The notes below the pieces were generated by a model, which did no database searches, had not been told where the DNA came from, and was given only the letters and a program-made list of their open reading frames with translations. From Phallus indusiatus (taxonomy: Eukaryota; Basidiomycota; Agaricomycetes; Phallales; Phallaceae), in contig JAQFWX010000038.1 in the NCBI GenBank assembly GCA_027605045.1, positions 124,001 through 188,000 on the forward strand: DNA of 64,000 nucleotides, read 5' to 3'. The number at the start of each line of letters is the position of its first letter. Within the stretch, counting starts at the first letter, position 1. This document shows, piece by piece, positions 23,170 to 34,379 of the stretch. The position numbers were made by a program, and so were the translations under genes.

Positions 23170-25465
23170 ATGCTCTGTACTGTTGGAATAGTCGCTTTGG
23201 GTGTTCTCTCCTCGTCTGTGATCGTCGCTGGCAGTCCGATCACTCCAGGTCAAACACCTTTCTTCTCAAAGGGTCACACAACAAATCTCGAACCAATTCT
23301 CGACGACGAATTTGGAGAATGGATGAATGAGATTGGGTATAAATGGGGAATGAACGGTGTCGCTGTTGGTGTAACGCGTAGAACGAAGGACGCAGACGGA
23401 CAATGGACCGACCAATGGGTTACAGAGTCAAAGGGATATGGCGTCGCTGATAGATGGGGTCATCCTGTCGATGAAAATGTGCGTCAGAGCCAAGTAGTCG
23501 TACTTTATAAACACTTACTTTTGAGGGTAGACGTTATTTGGGATTGGCTCCAACTCTAAACTATTCACCGCTCTTGCTCTTGGAATGCTCGTTGAAGATG
23601 AGGCATACTCGCTCAGCTGGGATACGAAAATCAGTGATATTATACCCGGTGGGGAATGGGTGCTGCAAGATCCGTCTATGGAGAAAAATGCTACGCTTAT
23701 TGATATACTCAGTCATCGTACGGGTCTTCCAGCTCATGACTTGAGCTATAGTCGAACAGATACACCCATCTCCTTGGTTAGTCTTTTTACATGCATTTGT
23801 TTTGGAGGTGAAGCTTAGATTATGTAGATTTCCAAGTTACGATATTTGAGGCCTTCAGCTGAATTCAGAGATATGTACGTAAACCATGCCCTCATACCCA
23901 AGATTCTCGAATTTATTAGTTTTCAGAAACCAATACAATAATCGTACGTTTAAACATAACGCCTACTCAAATCATTCGTACTCACTCCAAATACCAGAGA
24001 TGTATGTTACGGCTGCTTACATAGTGGAGCACTTGACGAACCAGACGATCCAAGAATTTGTCACTGAGAAGTTCATCAAACCCCTCGGAATGGACGATTC
24101 GACATATGTTTATGATGAGACCATGTTCGGGCATGGACTTGCGGACGGATTTGTTGCCCTCGAATCTGGTCATCCTGAAGGCAAAGGAAGAGACAAGACT
24201 ATATACAAGCCAATTCCGTATTTTGATCTGCAAGGAGATACGTCTTTAATTGCTGGTGCAGGCGGTATCATTTCAAATGTCAAAGACTCAGTAAGTTTTT
24301 TTTGTTACTAGAGAACAAATGGAATAACTTTTAAATTTCGAAAAGACACGATGGTTGCAGACTTTGCTTCTCATGGGACGGCATCCTGTCACCAACGAAC
24401 AGATTGTACCGGAAGCGGCCATTCAGAAAGCAGCTGAAGGAATAACTGTGATTTTTCCGTTTCCCAAAGATCCATCACTGAGCGCATATCTATATGGCTT
24501 TGGACAGATGAGTTACTCAAACCAAGGACATTTCGTGCGTGTTTACATACACGCCACCCGAGGGCTCGATATGTCAGGAATATTGATACATGTTGAGTAG
24601 ATTGTTGAACACACCGGTGGTACTGTTGGTCATTATACCCTCATAAGCCGTGCACCGTACGATGGAGTAGGTATTGTGATATTGACTAATACCTTGCTTG
24701 CCGGAGCTGACCTTATGGGTTTGGTCAAATGGCGATTGTACGAGAAAGTATTAAACCTCAAACATGTCGATTGGGAATCAAAGTGAGAATATTCATCAAT
24801 CCATACTTTGTTTTATTAAACAAAACTGTCGTTTCAGAATCCCCGTTCCCGAGGAAAAAGAGACTTCTAAAAATTTATCTTTGGAGTTACAAACACCATC
24901 TACCCTCTCTTTACATTCCTACTCCGGAGTATTCACAAACCTAGCTTACGGCACCATCATCATCTGCCCCTTCGACCTTGAAAACTTCTCTCCCCCCACA
25001 CCCGTCGATCCTCAATTCCAATCCCACTGCAACACCACCGTTTCGGAATTATCCCAGGCCTACAACTATAACACTACTCATCAAAAGAAACCTGATCTCG
25101 TCTTTTCCTGGGACAAATACTGGTCTACCCACATTGTTATATCTCATCACGATAAAGACACGTTCACCGCACGCACACTTATCCTTTTTCCTCCACCTTT
25201 TCCTGAAGCCGAGAACGAAATCGACTCGCCGGAGAAGAAGGATAATAAGCCATTTGCGATTGATTATTCGGTGAATGGATCTGCGACGTTTGTTGTGGAC
25301 TCTCAGGCTCAGGATTCAGTCCTTGATGATACCGGTGTTGATGAAAAAGTTGTTCTGGGATTTGCGATGAAGGGTGTCTGGGGCGCTGGGATGGGTGCGA
25401 AGGAAGTGGAAGGGACGAGTAAAGAGACTGCTGAGGTGTGGTTCGATAGGATTAGTCATTTGTGA
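23170..25465 (+). CDS. Secreted beta-lactamase-fold serine hydrolase
   Basis: This is a serine hydrolase of the class C beta-lactamase/penicillin-binding-like fold (PF00144 type). Eight exons join to 636 aa: 23170-23478, 23531-23776, 23828-23874, 23927-23943, 23998-24290, 24346-24534, 24601-24782 and 24838-25465. An N-terminal signal peptide is likely (MLCTVGIVALGVLSSSVIVAG). The catalytic SxxK is SNSK in FGIGSNSKLFTALALG, HRTGLP follows, the Tyr motif is probably YNN in NQYNNQMYVTAAYIV, and the KTG-like third motif is HTGGTVG. The last about 210 residues form the C-terminal extension seen in many fungal members. Bacterial relatives are esterases, peptidases or lactamases; the fungal substrate is not known. 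Exon 4 is only 17 nt but carries part of the YNN motif, which supports it. Confidence 0.86.
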
Positions 25466-26116
25466 TCAAACTGTATGTGTATACTTCAGAATTGAGAATG
25501 GAAGGAATGTGTCTAAGTTTCATATCACGTAGGTCGAGCTTCACTGCATTTAATCAAGACGCGACACGACGATTCCAGCGAGTTATAATCCCAATACATG
25601 GGAATATGTCCCATGGGACTGAATGAATTCCCACACCCATTATTCCAACGACAAGCTTCTCGCTAGTGTAGAAGAGAAGACATTTCGGGTTTACCGTTGC
25701 AACAATGACTCTTCTAGCCTCTTCTAGCTTGCTCCACACGTCCAAAGCGATGACATGAAGAATCAGCTATTCAAATGATACGATTTGCACCTTGATGAGA
25801 CATCATATATCGAGTCTCTGCATCAATGCGCATGCATCGAAGCATGTTATTGTATTGATTTTCCTCACACATGTCATGATTGTTTCCGTTTTGACAGCCA
25901 CCCGTGACCAAAAGAACTCCTCAATCTCAACCTTTTTTGGAGATTTGACAGAGTCAGTCTTCTGAGCCGGTCAAATTCGGATCTGGGAGTTCTGATATAT
26001 CTCAGGCTTGCTTAGATCATAAAGTCTGTCTCAAATAATATTTAAGCCTACGCTCGCTGAAAACGTCAACGACAACTGGTATCTAACCGCCTAGGTATCG
26101 AATTCGCTTCATCATC
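25466..26116. other. upstream region of GFA copy 2, partly duplicated from copy 1
   Basis: AGCTATTCAAATGAT (25767-25781) and GTATTGATTTTCCTC (near 25852) match blocks 270-350 bp upstream of the first GFA gene, so the duplication carried upstream DNA. A TTAA-rich box at 26038-26046 lies about 75 bp before the ATG. No other gene is seen. Confidence 0.55.
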
Positions 26117-26600
26117 ATGTCGGCACCATCTTATGAAACTATGATGAATATCTATCCTCCCAGAACGCCTGAAACACCAAAGAAGACTTATACCGGAAGT
26201 TGTCACTGCGGAAGGTTCAAATTCGAATGCAACCACCCTATCCTCGAAGATGGTTTCGAAGTTATAAGCTGCAACTGCAGTGTCTGTATCAGCAAAGGTT
26301 TGATCATGATGTGTGTAGTTCACATAAAATATTACTATTATAACGTACTACTAATTATAACGTAGGTATATTTTTGATCCGAAGAAAGACTTCAAGATGA
26401 CTAGTGGGAGCTTGAGTGAATGCCATCGGTATTCTTTCAACAGGGGGGTGTTTATACACCTTTCCTGTCCCGATTGCGCAACTCCCGTATTTTGCGACGA
26501 ACCTTATAATATCCTCGGTATCAATGTTCGAACCATTGATGGGATCAACGAACATTTAGAACAACTTACTATACGCAAGTTTGACGGCAGAAAGTTCTAA
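26117..26600 (+). CDS. CENP-V/GFA domain zinc protein (copy 2)
   Basis: This is the paralogue of the gene at 2669-3153 and has the same architecture: exon 1 26117-26310 (194 nt, identical length), a GTGTAG..GTAG intron at the same codon, and exon 2 26366-26600, giving 142 aa. Zinc ligands SCHCG, CNCSVC and CPDC are all kept. Most differences from copy 1 are conservative (for example FDPKKDF for FDPEKDF), so both copies look functional. The two lie 23 kb apart in the same orientation with eight other loci between them, so this is a dispersed rather than tandem duplicate. Substrate is not assigned. Confidence 0.88.
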
Positions 26601-27106
26601 GGAGTGTACATGCTATATAGATATCTCAATAAAGGTACCACTCCTTCGTTCGTAAATGTACTTCATTTTTATCTTGTGCTAAAGGGTAGCTCTGCTCATA
26701 AATGTATTTCTGTCTCCATTTCTGTCGGTTATGTTATGATAGGAGCCAATGTGCTGTTGTTATTCAGGTTCTTACCCGGAACTGCGTCGGTAAAGCTCTT
26801 TCTAGAATTGTTTTTCATAATTTGAAGCGTTTCAAGCTTTCCGTGGAGTCGGAAGTCTGCATTTAGTTATGATTTTTACATCGTCGTCGTCGCCATTTCG
26901 TCTGAATCCGAGAAACTCTGAAACAGCAAATCTGAAACCGTTCAAATGTAGTTTTACTCGTACTACGTACATGATTTATTGGGAATTTTAAGTAAGCTCA
27001 TTTTGTCTATTTAAAGTCAGTTCCTCCATTGTTATCATCCGCCGTCGAGTCGACTTCAGTGTTATTCAGACCGGATCACATTCAAATCTCTGCAATTGAC
27101 TCTATC
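26601..27106. other. intergenic, promoter of the small secreted protein gene
   Basis: No gene is recognised. TATTTAAAG near 27,009, about 98 bp before the next ATG, is a plausible TATA element. Confidence 0.45.
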
Positions 27107-27447
27107 ATGAAGCTTTTGCCTCTTTTACTTGCTTTTCTTTCCATCTCTCATGCAACATTTGTGCCGTCTCATGAAGTGGTCCGTGACACTGATGGTCATT
27201 ATCATCTGGTAAGGCAAAGCTCTCCGTCGTCGTTACTTCAGTTTTATATATTTCTTGAAATGAAAAGACAAATCAGTCCGAGAATGCCATCCCCCTTGCC
27301 TCCTTCCTGTCCGAGGATTGCCAGGGTGCCGTGTGTGGACTGTGGCCATGGGGCGGTTGTAGCTCGGGTTGTTCCTGTCTAATGTCCCCAGGTGACCCTT
27401 TCACCGGATTCTGTGTCTCGCCGTCTAAAATTTCACAGCTTCTGTAA
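27107..27447 (+). CDS. Small secreted cysteine-rich protein
   Basis: Two exons, 27107-27208 and 27277-27447, encode 90 aa. The N-terminus MKLLPLLLAFLSISHA is a clear signal peptide. The mature part is short and Cys-rich (CQGAVCGLWPWGGC, then CSC and FC; seven Cys), with a Gly/Trp turn between pairs. This pattern is typical of small secreted proteins of fungi, some of which are effectors or defence peptides; no family was recognised and no function is claimed. The stop falls inside CTGTAAGT, which could also be a donor, so a longer spliced C-terminus is possible. Confidence 0.65.
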
Positions 27448-28341
27448 GTTCTACACCTTTTCTTGTTGACTTCGGGTACTTAAATTCTTCATCTGAGAAG
27501 GGATATCGAGTGAAGAGACTACTGAGACAATGTAGTTCAATTAGAATTGGAGGTTGGTAACTATGTATGATGTATGCCAACGGTATTTACATGCAGAAAT
27601 TGAGAACGGAGGAAAGAAAGAGTTTTTTGAGTGCCACTAGAGCAGGTTGAGGATTCGATTTTGAGCATTTTGTTTACATAAAGCTAGTGAAAATAGAATT
27701 TGTTCGTACTTGAAGTTAGTCCCGGTGCTCTAGTTGTTACTTAGCCGAGCATAAAGGAATAAATTGCTATTTATTGAAATATGTATATGTACCCATGAAA
27801 CGAGCAGTGGAGGAAATTTCACTCAACAGAAAGTGTCATCCTTGACCAAAAATTTAATCGCATATTGATATGTGCGCCTCAGGAGCGAACAGGAAGGAAG
27901 AGGGAATCAGCGATTGTGTGCTCAGAGGGAAAAAGAGGAGGGAAACATAGTTGTTATTTTAGTAAGCTAAAAGAGGATTTTTATATACATTATGTTGTCT
28001 GAAGAACGTCGGTCAGAAGACGTAGTCTATTAAAAATAACTAAACATACCTGAAGAACGTCGGTCAGAAGACGTAGTCTTCTAACCGACGCTTCAGGTTC
28101 TGCTGTACAGTCCGTTATGTAATTTAACTATCTAATCTAGAGTGACCGTGTCGTTGACTCCAACACATTATTCTGGAGAGTTCCGAGAATATGGAATGGT
28201 GCTAGTATGCAATTGAAAGAGAATGGAAAATATGAAAAAGCTAGAGAAGTTGAATGCAAAAGGTATAAGGTAATGAAATTTGCAAAAGATTGAAATTTGA
28301 CGGACCGGCGCTCTACTTAGCCTGTTCACGCACGCAACACT
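27448..28341. other. intergenic with a duplicated hairpin sequence
   Basis: No gene is recognised. The only structured piece is the repeat at 27998-28096, listed separately. Confidence 0.5.
27998..28096. repeat. 30-bp direct repeat, second copy folded as a hairpin
   Basis: CTGAAGAACGTCGGTCAGAA plus the following GACGTAGTCT occurs at about 28000 and again at about 28051. The second copy continues into its own inverted complement (AGTCTTCTAACCGACG..CTTCAGG), making a stem of about 22 bp. It may be the end of a small mobile element. Confidence 0.55.
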
Positions 28342-28506
28342 ATGTCCCAAAACCCGAATTCTGAATCCTTTGCACCACGTACTACCAACAGTGGCGTCAC
28401 GAGCCGACGCCTCTCACTCTCCCGGAGCTTTTCCGCCAGAAACATACATAATGTTTCTAAGTTCTTCAAAAAGAAGACAGACGGAAAAAGCTCCACGAGC
28501 ACGAAG

Positions 28507-31500
28507 TAATGATTTGCCTGGCTCTGGCTTGAGCCAAAAGCCAAGCCGGGACAGGCCGTTTTAGGCCGGGACAAAGCCGGGCCAAAGCCGTTTTAGGCCA
28601 GAATTAATCGGCCTGGCTGGAGATTATTTAGGCCAGGGCCAAGCCCTTGGGCCACGGCTTATCGGCTGTTGCCCAGGTGGCACGATCGACACTTGTGTGC
28701 TAGGTAATAGTAGATTTTTTGTAAAAAAAAAAGACCGTTCAACCCTCCATCTGCTTGTTGTAATGCCTAAAAAATTACCAGACTTGCCTACTCCTCGTGA
28801 AACAAGTACACGCACACGTATTCCCACCGCCAAACTAGCTGATCCCAACAATGCCGATGCGAATAGGGCACCTCAAAGCTTATTGGCTGGCTGGGTCAAA
28901 CAACCAACTACCGCGGCACCAGCGAAAAAAGCTCGCAACATCCAATGTGTTGAAAGCAGCTCAGATAGCGAGGAGGAATCAGAAGTTGAAGAAGTTGAGC
29001 CTCCTAGGAAAATTGCGAAAACCATACCAGAAAAAAGCCAAGAGGGTTGCTGATTTTTTTTTGTTATTTTTTTCTTCTCTTACTTACTATTAAATAGAGG
29101 CTACCGATAAAGACGAAGAAGGGTTTTTCAAAGATCTTGAGAATCTCGAAGAGATTGATGCTGAAGATGAATCTAAAGAACCTTCATTAAAAAAAACAGC
29201 AGACATTGATGCCTTTTTCATGGCACCTGAAGTTGTGGATGGGAAAGGGAAACGACGGCAATGTAAACTATGCGAGTAAGCAGATAATATAAAATATAAA
29301 TCTATATATTCAGTTATTTCTCAGTATGAAGATCGTTAATGAAGCAACTACTTGTCGGCGTCATATGGAGGCTCATCATGTGGTGTGTTTATAATAATTC
29401 ATTCATTGCTCAGCGTTTATTTGATCCTGCTGTCAAAGGGAAAATATCGCGAATGGGTCAAAAATACACCGGGAGCAGTTAACCGGCTACCAAAACATCG
29501 AGCCGAACTTAAGGTTTCAAACCAGCCCACGATCTCCGAGCACTTTGCAAAGGCTGAACCCAAACCATTCGTGATGCCCTATTCCGATACTCTGTTCAAA
29601 CGTGTGGCTTTGGAATGGCTTATCTCAACGAATCAAGTAAGTTATCATATGGATTGGGAATTCATTCATTTATTCATTTATTTATCTAGCCCATCCAAGC
29701 GCTTGATCATCCTAAATTCAAAGAAATGATCGATATAGCATCAAGGGCAAAGGACAAAGTTCAGATTCCGGCACCAAAAGCCACGCGCGCTGAAATAATG
29801 TCAATGTTTCACAAATACTTGCTAAACTTTAAAAATGGGTTTAAGGTGTGAATTGTACTAAGCTGTTGACTCTGTTCCGTTGTCAAGTTGACGCTCTGAC
29901 ATGTATTTAAAGAGCAAGGGAAAAGTGTCCTTTACTTGTGACGCATGGCAAGCTAGCAACGCAGATGGGTATTTTGCAGTAACCGCCCATTGGATCGAGG
30001 AGTCAGCACCACTACAATGGGAACTCAAAGTCGCTTTGATTGGGTTTAGGCGGATGAATGAATCCCATACCGGTGAACGCTTGGCTCAAGCCCTTTTTAA
30101 GATAATCAAGCGTGTTGGGTTGATCAATCAAGTAAGTCCATTTCTTATCTTCTTGTATTATATTTTGAGATTCCTTTATTTATTAGGTAGGCTGGATAAC
30201 GTCTGATAATGCTACCAATAATCAGGCGATGATGCGTCACTTTGCGCAGTGCTTTCATACTGAAACTGGCAAGATATTTCCGTGGGAGCAGCAATGGATA
30301 CGGTCAGTAAAAGTTAACATCTCATCCATTTCATGTATTCAAATTTTTCTAGATGTCTGGCGCATGTGATTAACCTCTCAGTACAAGAGGTTTTGAAAAA
30401 GTTTTCCTCAGCGGCCTATGTTGAAGATGTTGCAGCAGGTGATGAATTGACGGCAACCCGGGATGAAGTGGGATTAATTCGAACCATAGTGCACAAAGTA
30501 TTTTTTTTTATATTTGAGTTTTTCGTGTATAATTTACCTGCACTCAGATTAGAAGCTCCAGTCAACGTAAGGAAAAATTCCTCAGTATCCAGCGTGCTCG
30601 CACCAATCAGCGTGCCCGTATGATACCACCTGATATGAAGGTGCGATGGTCTTCAACGTTCGTCATGCTTGAGAATGCATACCGGTTGTCACAGGTATGG
30701 TAATTAATCATTTCAATAACAGAATTACTGATCGGCGTTTACACTAGTGTCTTGAACTTTTTGTGGGTGAGCTTGCGGCAGAAGAAAGAGATGCAGGAAA
30801 AAAAAAGAAACTTCAAGAGTTAAACCTCAGCCCCCCGGAGTGGGACTACATTGAAGCATTTATTGACGTGCTTAAAGTAGGCAAATAATTATACAGCTGA
30901 CTGCTGTGAACTAATTTCCTGCAGTGTGCCGATGATGCGCAACAAGCTTTTTCATCTGAAACCTTTCCGACAATACAACTTGCTATTCCGGCACTAGAAG
31001 CATTACACTCAGCATGGAAGAAGCGACTTTCGCGTGCATCACGTCGCTTGGTTCCAGCTCTACAAGCCGGAATGGCTAAAATCGAGGCTTATTATGATAA
31101 AACGGAGAATTCGGATGCTTATATGATGGCTATGGGTATTTTCATATGGCATTTTTATCACTCAACGAACTCAATTATCTTTGACAGTGCTTGATCCAGA
31201 GATGAGGATGAAACATTTTAAAAAGTATTGGGGTGATTTATACGAAGATGTTACAGAGCGCGTTGAGAATATTGTAAGTGTAATATCATATTCATTGTTA
31301 CAGCACCTAATGTGCAGTTCTCGGAACGTTTTCTGGAAATGTATGGTTCCGGCGGCCCACGGAAAGTGAAAGCAAAGCCCAAGCGCAAGATCAGCAGGTT
31401 GCTTATGGAGTTAAGTGACAGTGACGAAGAAGACAAAGAAATGTCGGAGGATGATGGGCTGGCTAGAAAAGTCAACGCGGAAAAACCCTGGTTGAAAGAG

Positions 31501-32192
31501 TTTAAGGATTATCTTGAACATGGAGATATGTATGAGGACATTGGTGTCGTAGCTTGGTGGGGGGTATGAGTTTATATTATTTCTCTTTTTTACTTACTGA
31601 GCAGTTTCTCAGAAAAACTCTGAACGCTATCCAGTATGGGCCTCATTAGCTGCAGACTATCTCTCCATTATGGCATCTTCGGTGTCAAGCGAACGCGCAT
31701 TCTCGGGAGGTGGGATAGTGATTACCAAACGCCGCAATCGTCTCAAGGGTGATATTGTCGAGGCGCTCCAAGTCTTAAAATGTGCCATCAATTCCGACCT
31801 GCTTTTTCTACCACCCATGCCTTCCAGCATACTCGAAGATGAGCTGATGCAGCATGAAGTTGCTGAAACTGACTTACAACGAGAAGTGATGGAGGATTTG
31901 GTGAAAGATAAAGATAATGAGGAGCAGCAGGAGTTCTTGACAGCGATTTTGAATTCAGAAGACGAAGAAGATGGTGAATATTAAATGGCAAAAGAGTATA
32001 TAGTCAGCGTGATAGTACTAAATCATAAATACAAGCTTTTTAGTGTTTGAGCCCCGGCCTGAGCCAAAGCCAGCCGGGCCAGGCCAAAGCCAAATGACAC
32101 CTGGCCCGGCCTGAGATTTCAACGGGCCAAAGCCCGAGTAAGCCGGGCCAAAGCCCTTGGCTTCGGGCCAAGCCAGGGCCAGGAAATCATTA
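28507..32192 (+). mobile_element. hAT-superfamily DNA transposon, apparently complete
   Basis: The 3,686-bp element is flanked by a perfect 8-bp target-site duplication GCACGAAG (28499-28506 and 32193-32200), the hAT hallmark. Its termini are inverted repeats: TAATGATTTGCCTGGCTCTG at the left and, on the other strand, TAATGATTTCCTGGCCCTGG at the right (one indel, one mismatch). Both subterminal regions (28507-28680 and 32045-32190) are dense with GGCC, GCCGGGCC and CCAAAGCC motifs in both orientations, which are likely transposase binding sites. It encodes one spliced transposase with no visible disruption, so it may be capable of movement. Confidence 0.93.
28763..31984 (+). CDS. hAT transposase, 847 aa, 14 exons
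   Basis: Fourteen exons join in frame with no stop: 28763-29045, 29098-29275, 29325-29382, 29439-29636, 29690-29845, 29913-30131, 30187-30302, 30353-30497, 30548-30694, 30748-30876, 30925-31135, 31188-31273, 31318-31563 and 31613-31984. The N-terminus is basic and disordered. A BED-type zinc finger follows (CKLC..TTCRRHMEAHH), then the RNase H-like core with FTCDAWQASN (first Asp) and WITSDNATNN (second Asp), the CLAHVINL motif of the insertion domain, RWSSTFVMLE, and the C-terminal hATC dimerisation domain (YPVWASLAADYLSIMASSVS, SERAFS..RRNRL). An acidic tail ends the protein. The enzyme would cut and join the 28507-32192 element. Exon 4's acceptor (TCAAAG) is the weakest junction. Confidence 0.9.
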
Positions 32193-32395
32193 GCACGAAG
32201 CTCTCAGACCCGGACGAGCTGTATAGTCGTGCCGGGAATTACTATGCTGTTGTCCGTGTACGATTTATATGGCACCCATACTAAGGCCGCATCATTGACT
32301 GGGCTGCTGAAAACATTACAAAAACGAGCTTTGACGCGCAGAATTCCTCTCTATACGGAACTTATTTTTCCTGGTGAAGTTATGAATACAGCTTT

Positions 32396-32699
32396 TTTTT
32401 TTTTTTTTTTTTTTTTTGGTGGAGCTTAAAGATAGTTTTCGAGCGAGAGTGTCATTTTGACACCCCTTGTCAACTCGGTCCACTACCCTAACTAACCGAG
32501 TGGAGAAATGCATTTAGGCACACCTAGATAGGTAGTGTGGGACTCGTCCCCAATACCCACTAAAACTCCGCTCTGCGGTAACAGAGGCCTACATAGCGGC
32601 GTGTTTGAGGGGATTCGAACTCACATTCGGATGAAGGACACCCCTGACATAATCAGAGACACCCCCCGGCGATGGTACTGCTGATCCATCACCCCCCGC
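32396..32699 (-). mobile_element. tRNA-derived SINE with poly-A tail
   Basis: This is a minus-strand element of about 304 bp between two copies of TATGAATACAGCTTT (32381-32395 and 32700-32714), a 15-bp target-site duplication typical of LINE-dependent retroposition. Read on the minus strand, the head has an A-box-like TGGATCAGCAG and a B-box AGTTCGAATCC (32621-32611), the pol III promoter of tRNA-derived SINEs. The body follows, then a 3' poly-A, seen as 25 T on the plus strand (32393-32417). No ORF. Confidence 0.88.
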
Positions 32700-32718
32700 T
32701 ATGAATACAGCTTTACGA

Positions 32719-34379
32719 CTAGGAAAAGTTTAATTCCTCCTCCTCAGTTCCATCGACAGCAATCGTAGTAACCCCCTTTTCGTGTAAAGCAGTAATAGTC
32801 TTTGCGAATTCCGGGTTATTATGGTGTTCAGAGCAAAACCACTCGTCCAACTTGAAAAGCTTTGCCCCAGTCTTTGGAATCACGTCCAATAACATTTCAA
32901 GTGGAACTTCATCACTATCCAGGAATAAAATAAATGTTTCAAGTTTCAAACCATTAGGCAGTGACTTGAGAGCTTCAACTTCGTTCTCGAGACCCGTCAT
33001 CTGTAGCTCAAGAAGACAGGGAAACCAGTCGCGAAAATTGGGCACGGTGAGGACGGTCCAAGCATAACCGATTAACGTGAGGTGTACTATTTGAGGCATT
33101 GAGCGTATCAATTTGACAATAAAAGATCCTTCACAAAAAGGGTTCGACACCGTTCCACCCGAGATGCGAAGTGGAATATTTCGAGGAGTATCAAGATGAG
33201 CATCACTTCCTGTGGGTGCAAATATGATGTTGAAGCTGGGATCTGAATCAGGACCTAGTGCCAGGGACATATAAGAGTAGCGTGAAAAAGGAGAGAAAAT
33301 TCCAGATGGAAGAGACTCCAAAATGTCGAAAGATGGATACCAACACATTTCGTAAATCAGCTGAAATTGAGATAATCGTCCTAAAGCTCCAACATGTGTC
33401 AAAATTCCTCGAATATAGTCATATGCCGATGGGCCTTCTGATATTAATATAAGTCGTTCAAGATTAGGGAAGTCCAGTCTGTCAACTGATGCACTTGTCA
33501 TGATTACAGAGTTTGGAATTATGCCACCTCCGTCTTCATTGTGGTATTCAAGCTCTTCCAAACAAGGACAATTTGACAGAAAGGTCAAAAACGTGGAAAG
33601 AGGGGGAGATGTTGTTGGATAGGTGAGGATGATAGATGTCAAACTGTGGTGAGGATGCTCAAACCATGACCAGGTTATATACGAAAGAGTAAGTCCTTGA
33701 AGGGAAGAAACCTCGATTTGTAAGAAATCGTTCAATGAGGGCGGATTCGGATCGTCTAGCTCGGTTCCGTCAACGCGGAGATCCAAGTAACGCAGGGATC
33801 GTACCGTCGTGGAAGCATTGAATACCTCCTGAATCGCGTTAAATTGAGAACGATGAAAATGGAGGGTTAAAGAATATAAGCGCGGTAGAATCAGTGTCCC
33901 GCAAGATTTGAGAAAATCCAATTTCGGCAATAGTCGTGACCGTGCACAGTCTTGCATGGTCCATGACAATATCAGAGGAGCGTTCTTAGACCGATTTATA
34001 AATAAGTCAACAATTGAACGCCGTCTTTCAGGATTGATGAATCCCCATAAACTCGGCCATCCCAATGCGAATTCCCTCCAACGGCGACAGGTATGCGAAA
34101 TCCTCAAGATAGTTATTTCTGAACCAGGTAAAGAGGATGAATCATAAGCCGCAAAAGCGAATATTTCATAAAGTACACATGGGACCAGTCGATTAACTGC
34201 GAGGCTGGAGTTGTAAATACCGCGAAGCTCCAAAGTGATGGAATCAAGTTCTCCTTCTATGTGTAAAAGGTTGACCAAAGTCAGTTCGCTCGTGTTTGTT
34301 CTGGTGATGATTCTTCATTGATACAATATACACGTTCAAACATGACTTACTTTAATCGACTATGAAATTCAGCAAGTTG
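32719..34379 (-). CDS. F-box/LRR-like protein, 5' end unresolved
   Basis: This is an F-box protein of the large Agaricomycete type, expected to present substrates to an SCF ubiquitin ligase. The main exon is 34300-32719. An upstream exon 34379-34351 joins through a GTAAGT..CAG intron to give LAEFHSRLKTNTSELTLV, the coiled-coil lead typically found before such F-boxes. The F-box is at NRLVPCVLYEIFAFAA, then RISHTCRRWREFALGWPSLW, followed by about 400 residues of irregular leucine-rich strands (LTLHF, LRYLDLRVDG, LEELEYHN, IVHLTLIGY). No ATG lies in frame in these exons, so at least one 5' exon is missing from the model. The stop (32721-32719) sits only 5 bp from the SINE duplication. Confidence 0.8.

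Larger units (their letters stand above)
28342..32732 (+). pseudogene. small host ORF split by the hAT transposon and the SINE
   Basis: ATG 28342 opens 55 codons (MSQNPNSES..., basic, Ser-rich, with KFFKKKTDGK) that run without a stop right up to the hAT insertion. Removing the hAT element and one 8-bp duplication continues the same frame as KLSDPDELYSRAGNYYAVV before a stop. A second frame from there reads LYGTHTKAASLTGLL and, after removal of the SINE, MNTALRLGKV and a stop at 32732. Whether an intron or a frameshift joins the two halves cannot be decided. No protein family is recognised. The flanks show that both mobile elements landed in what looks like one former gene. Confidence 0.42.
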
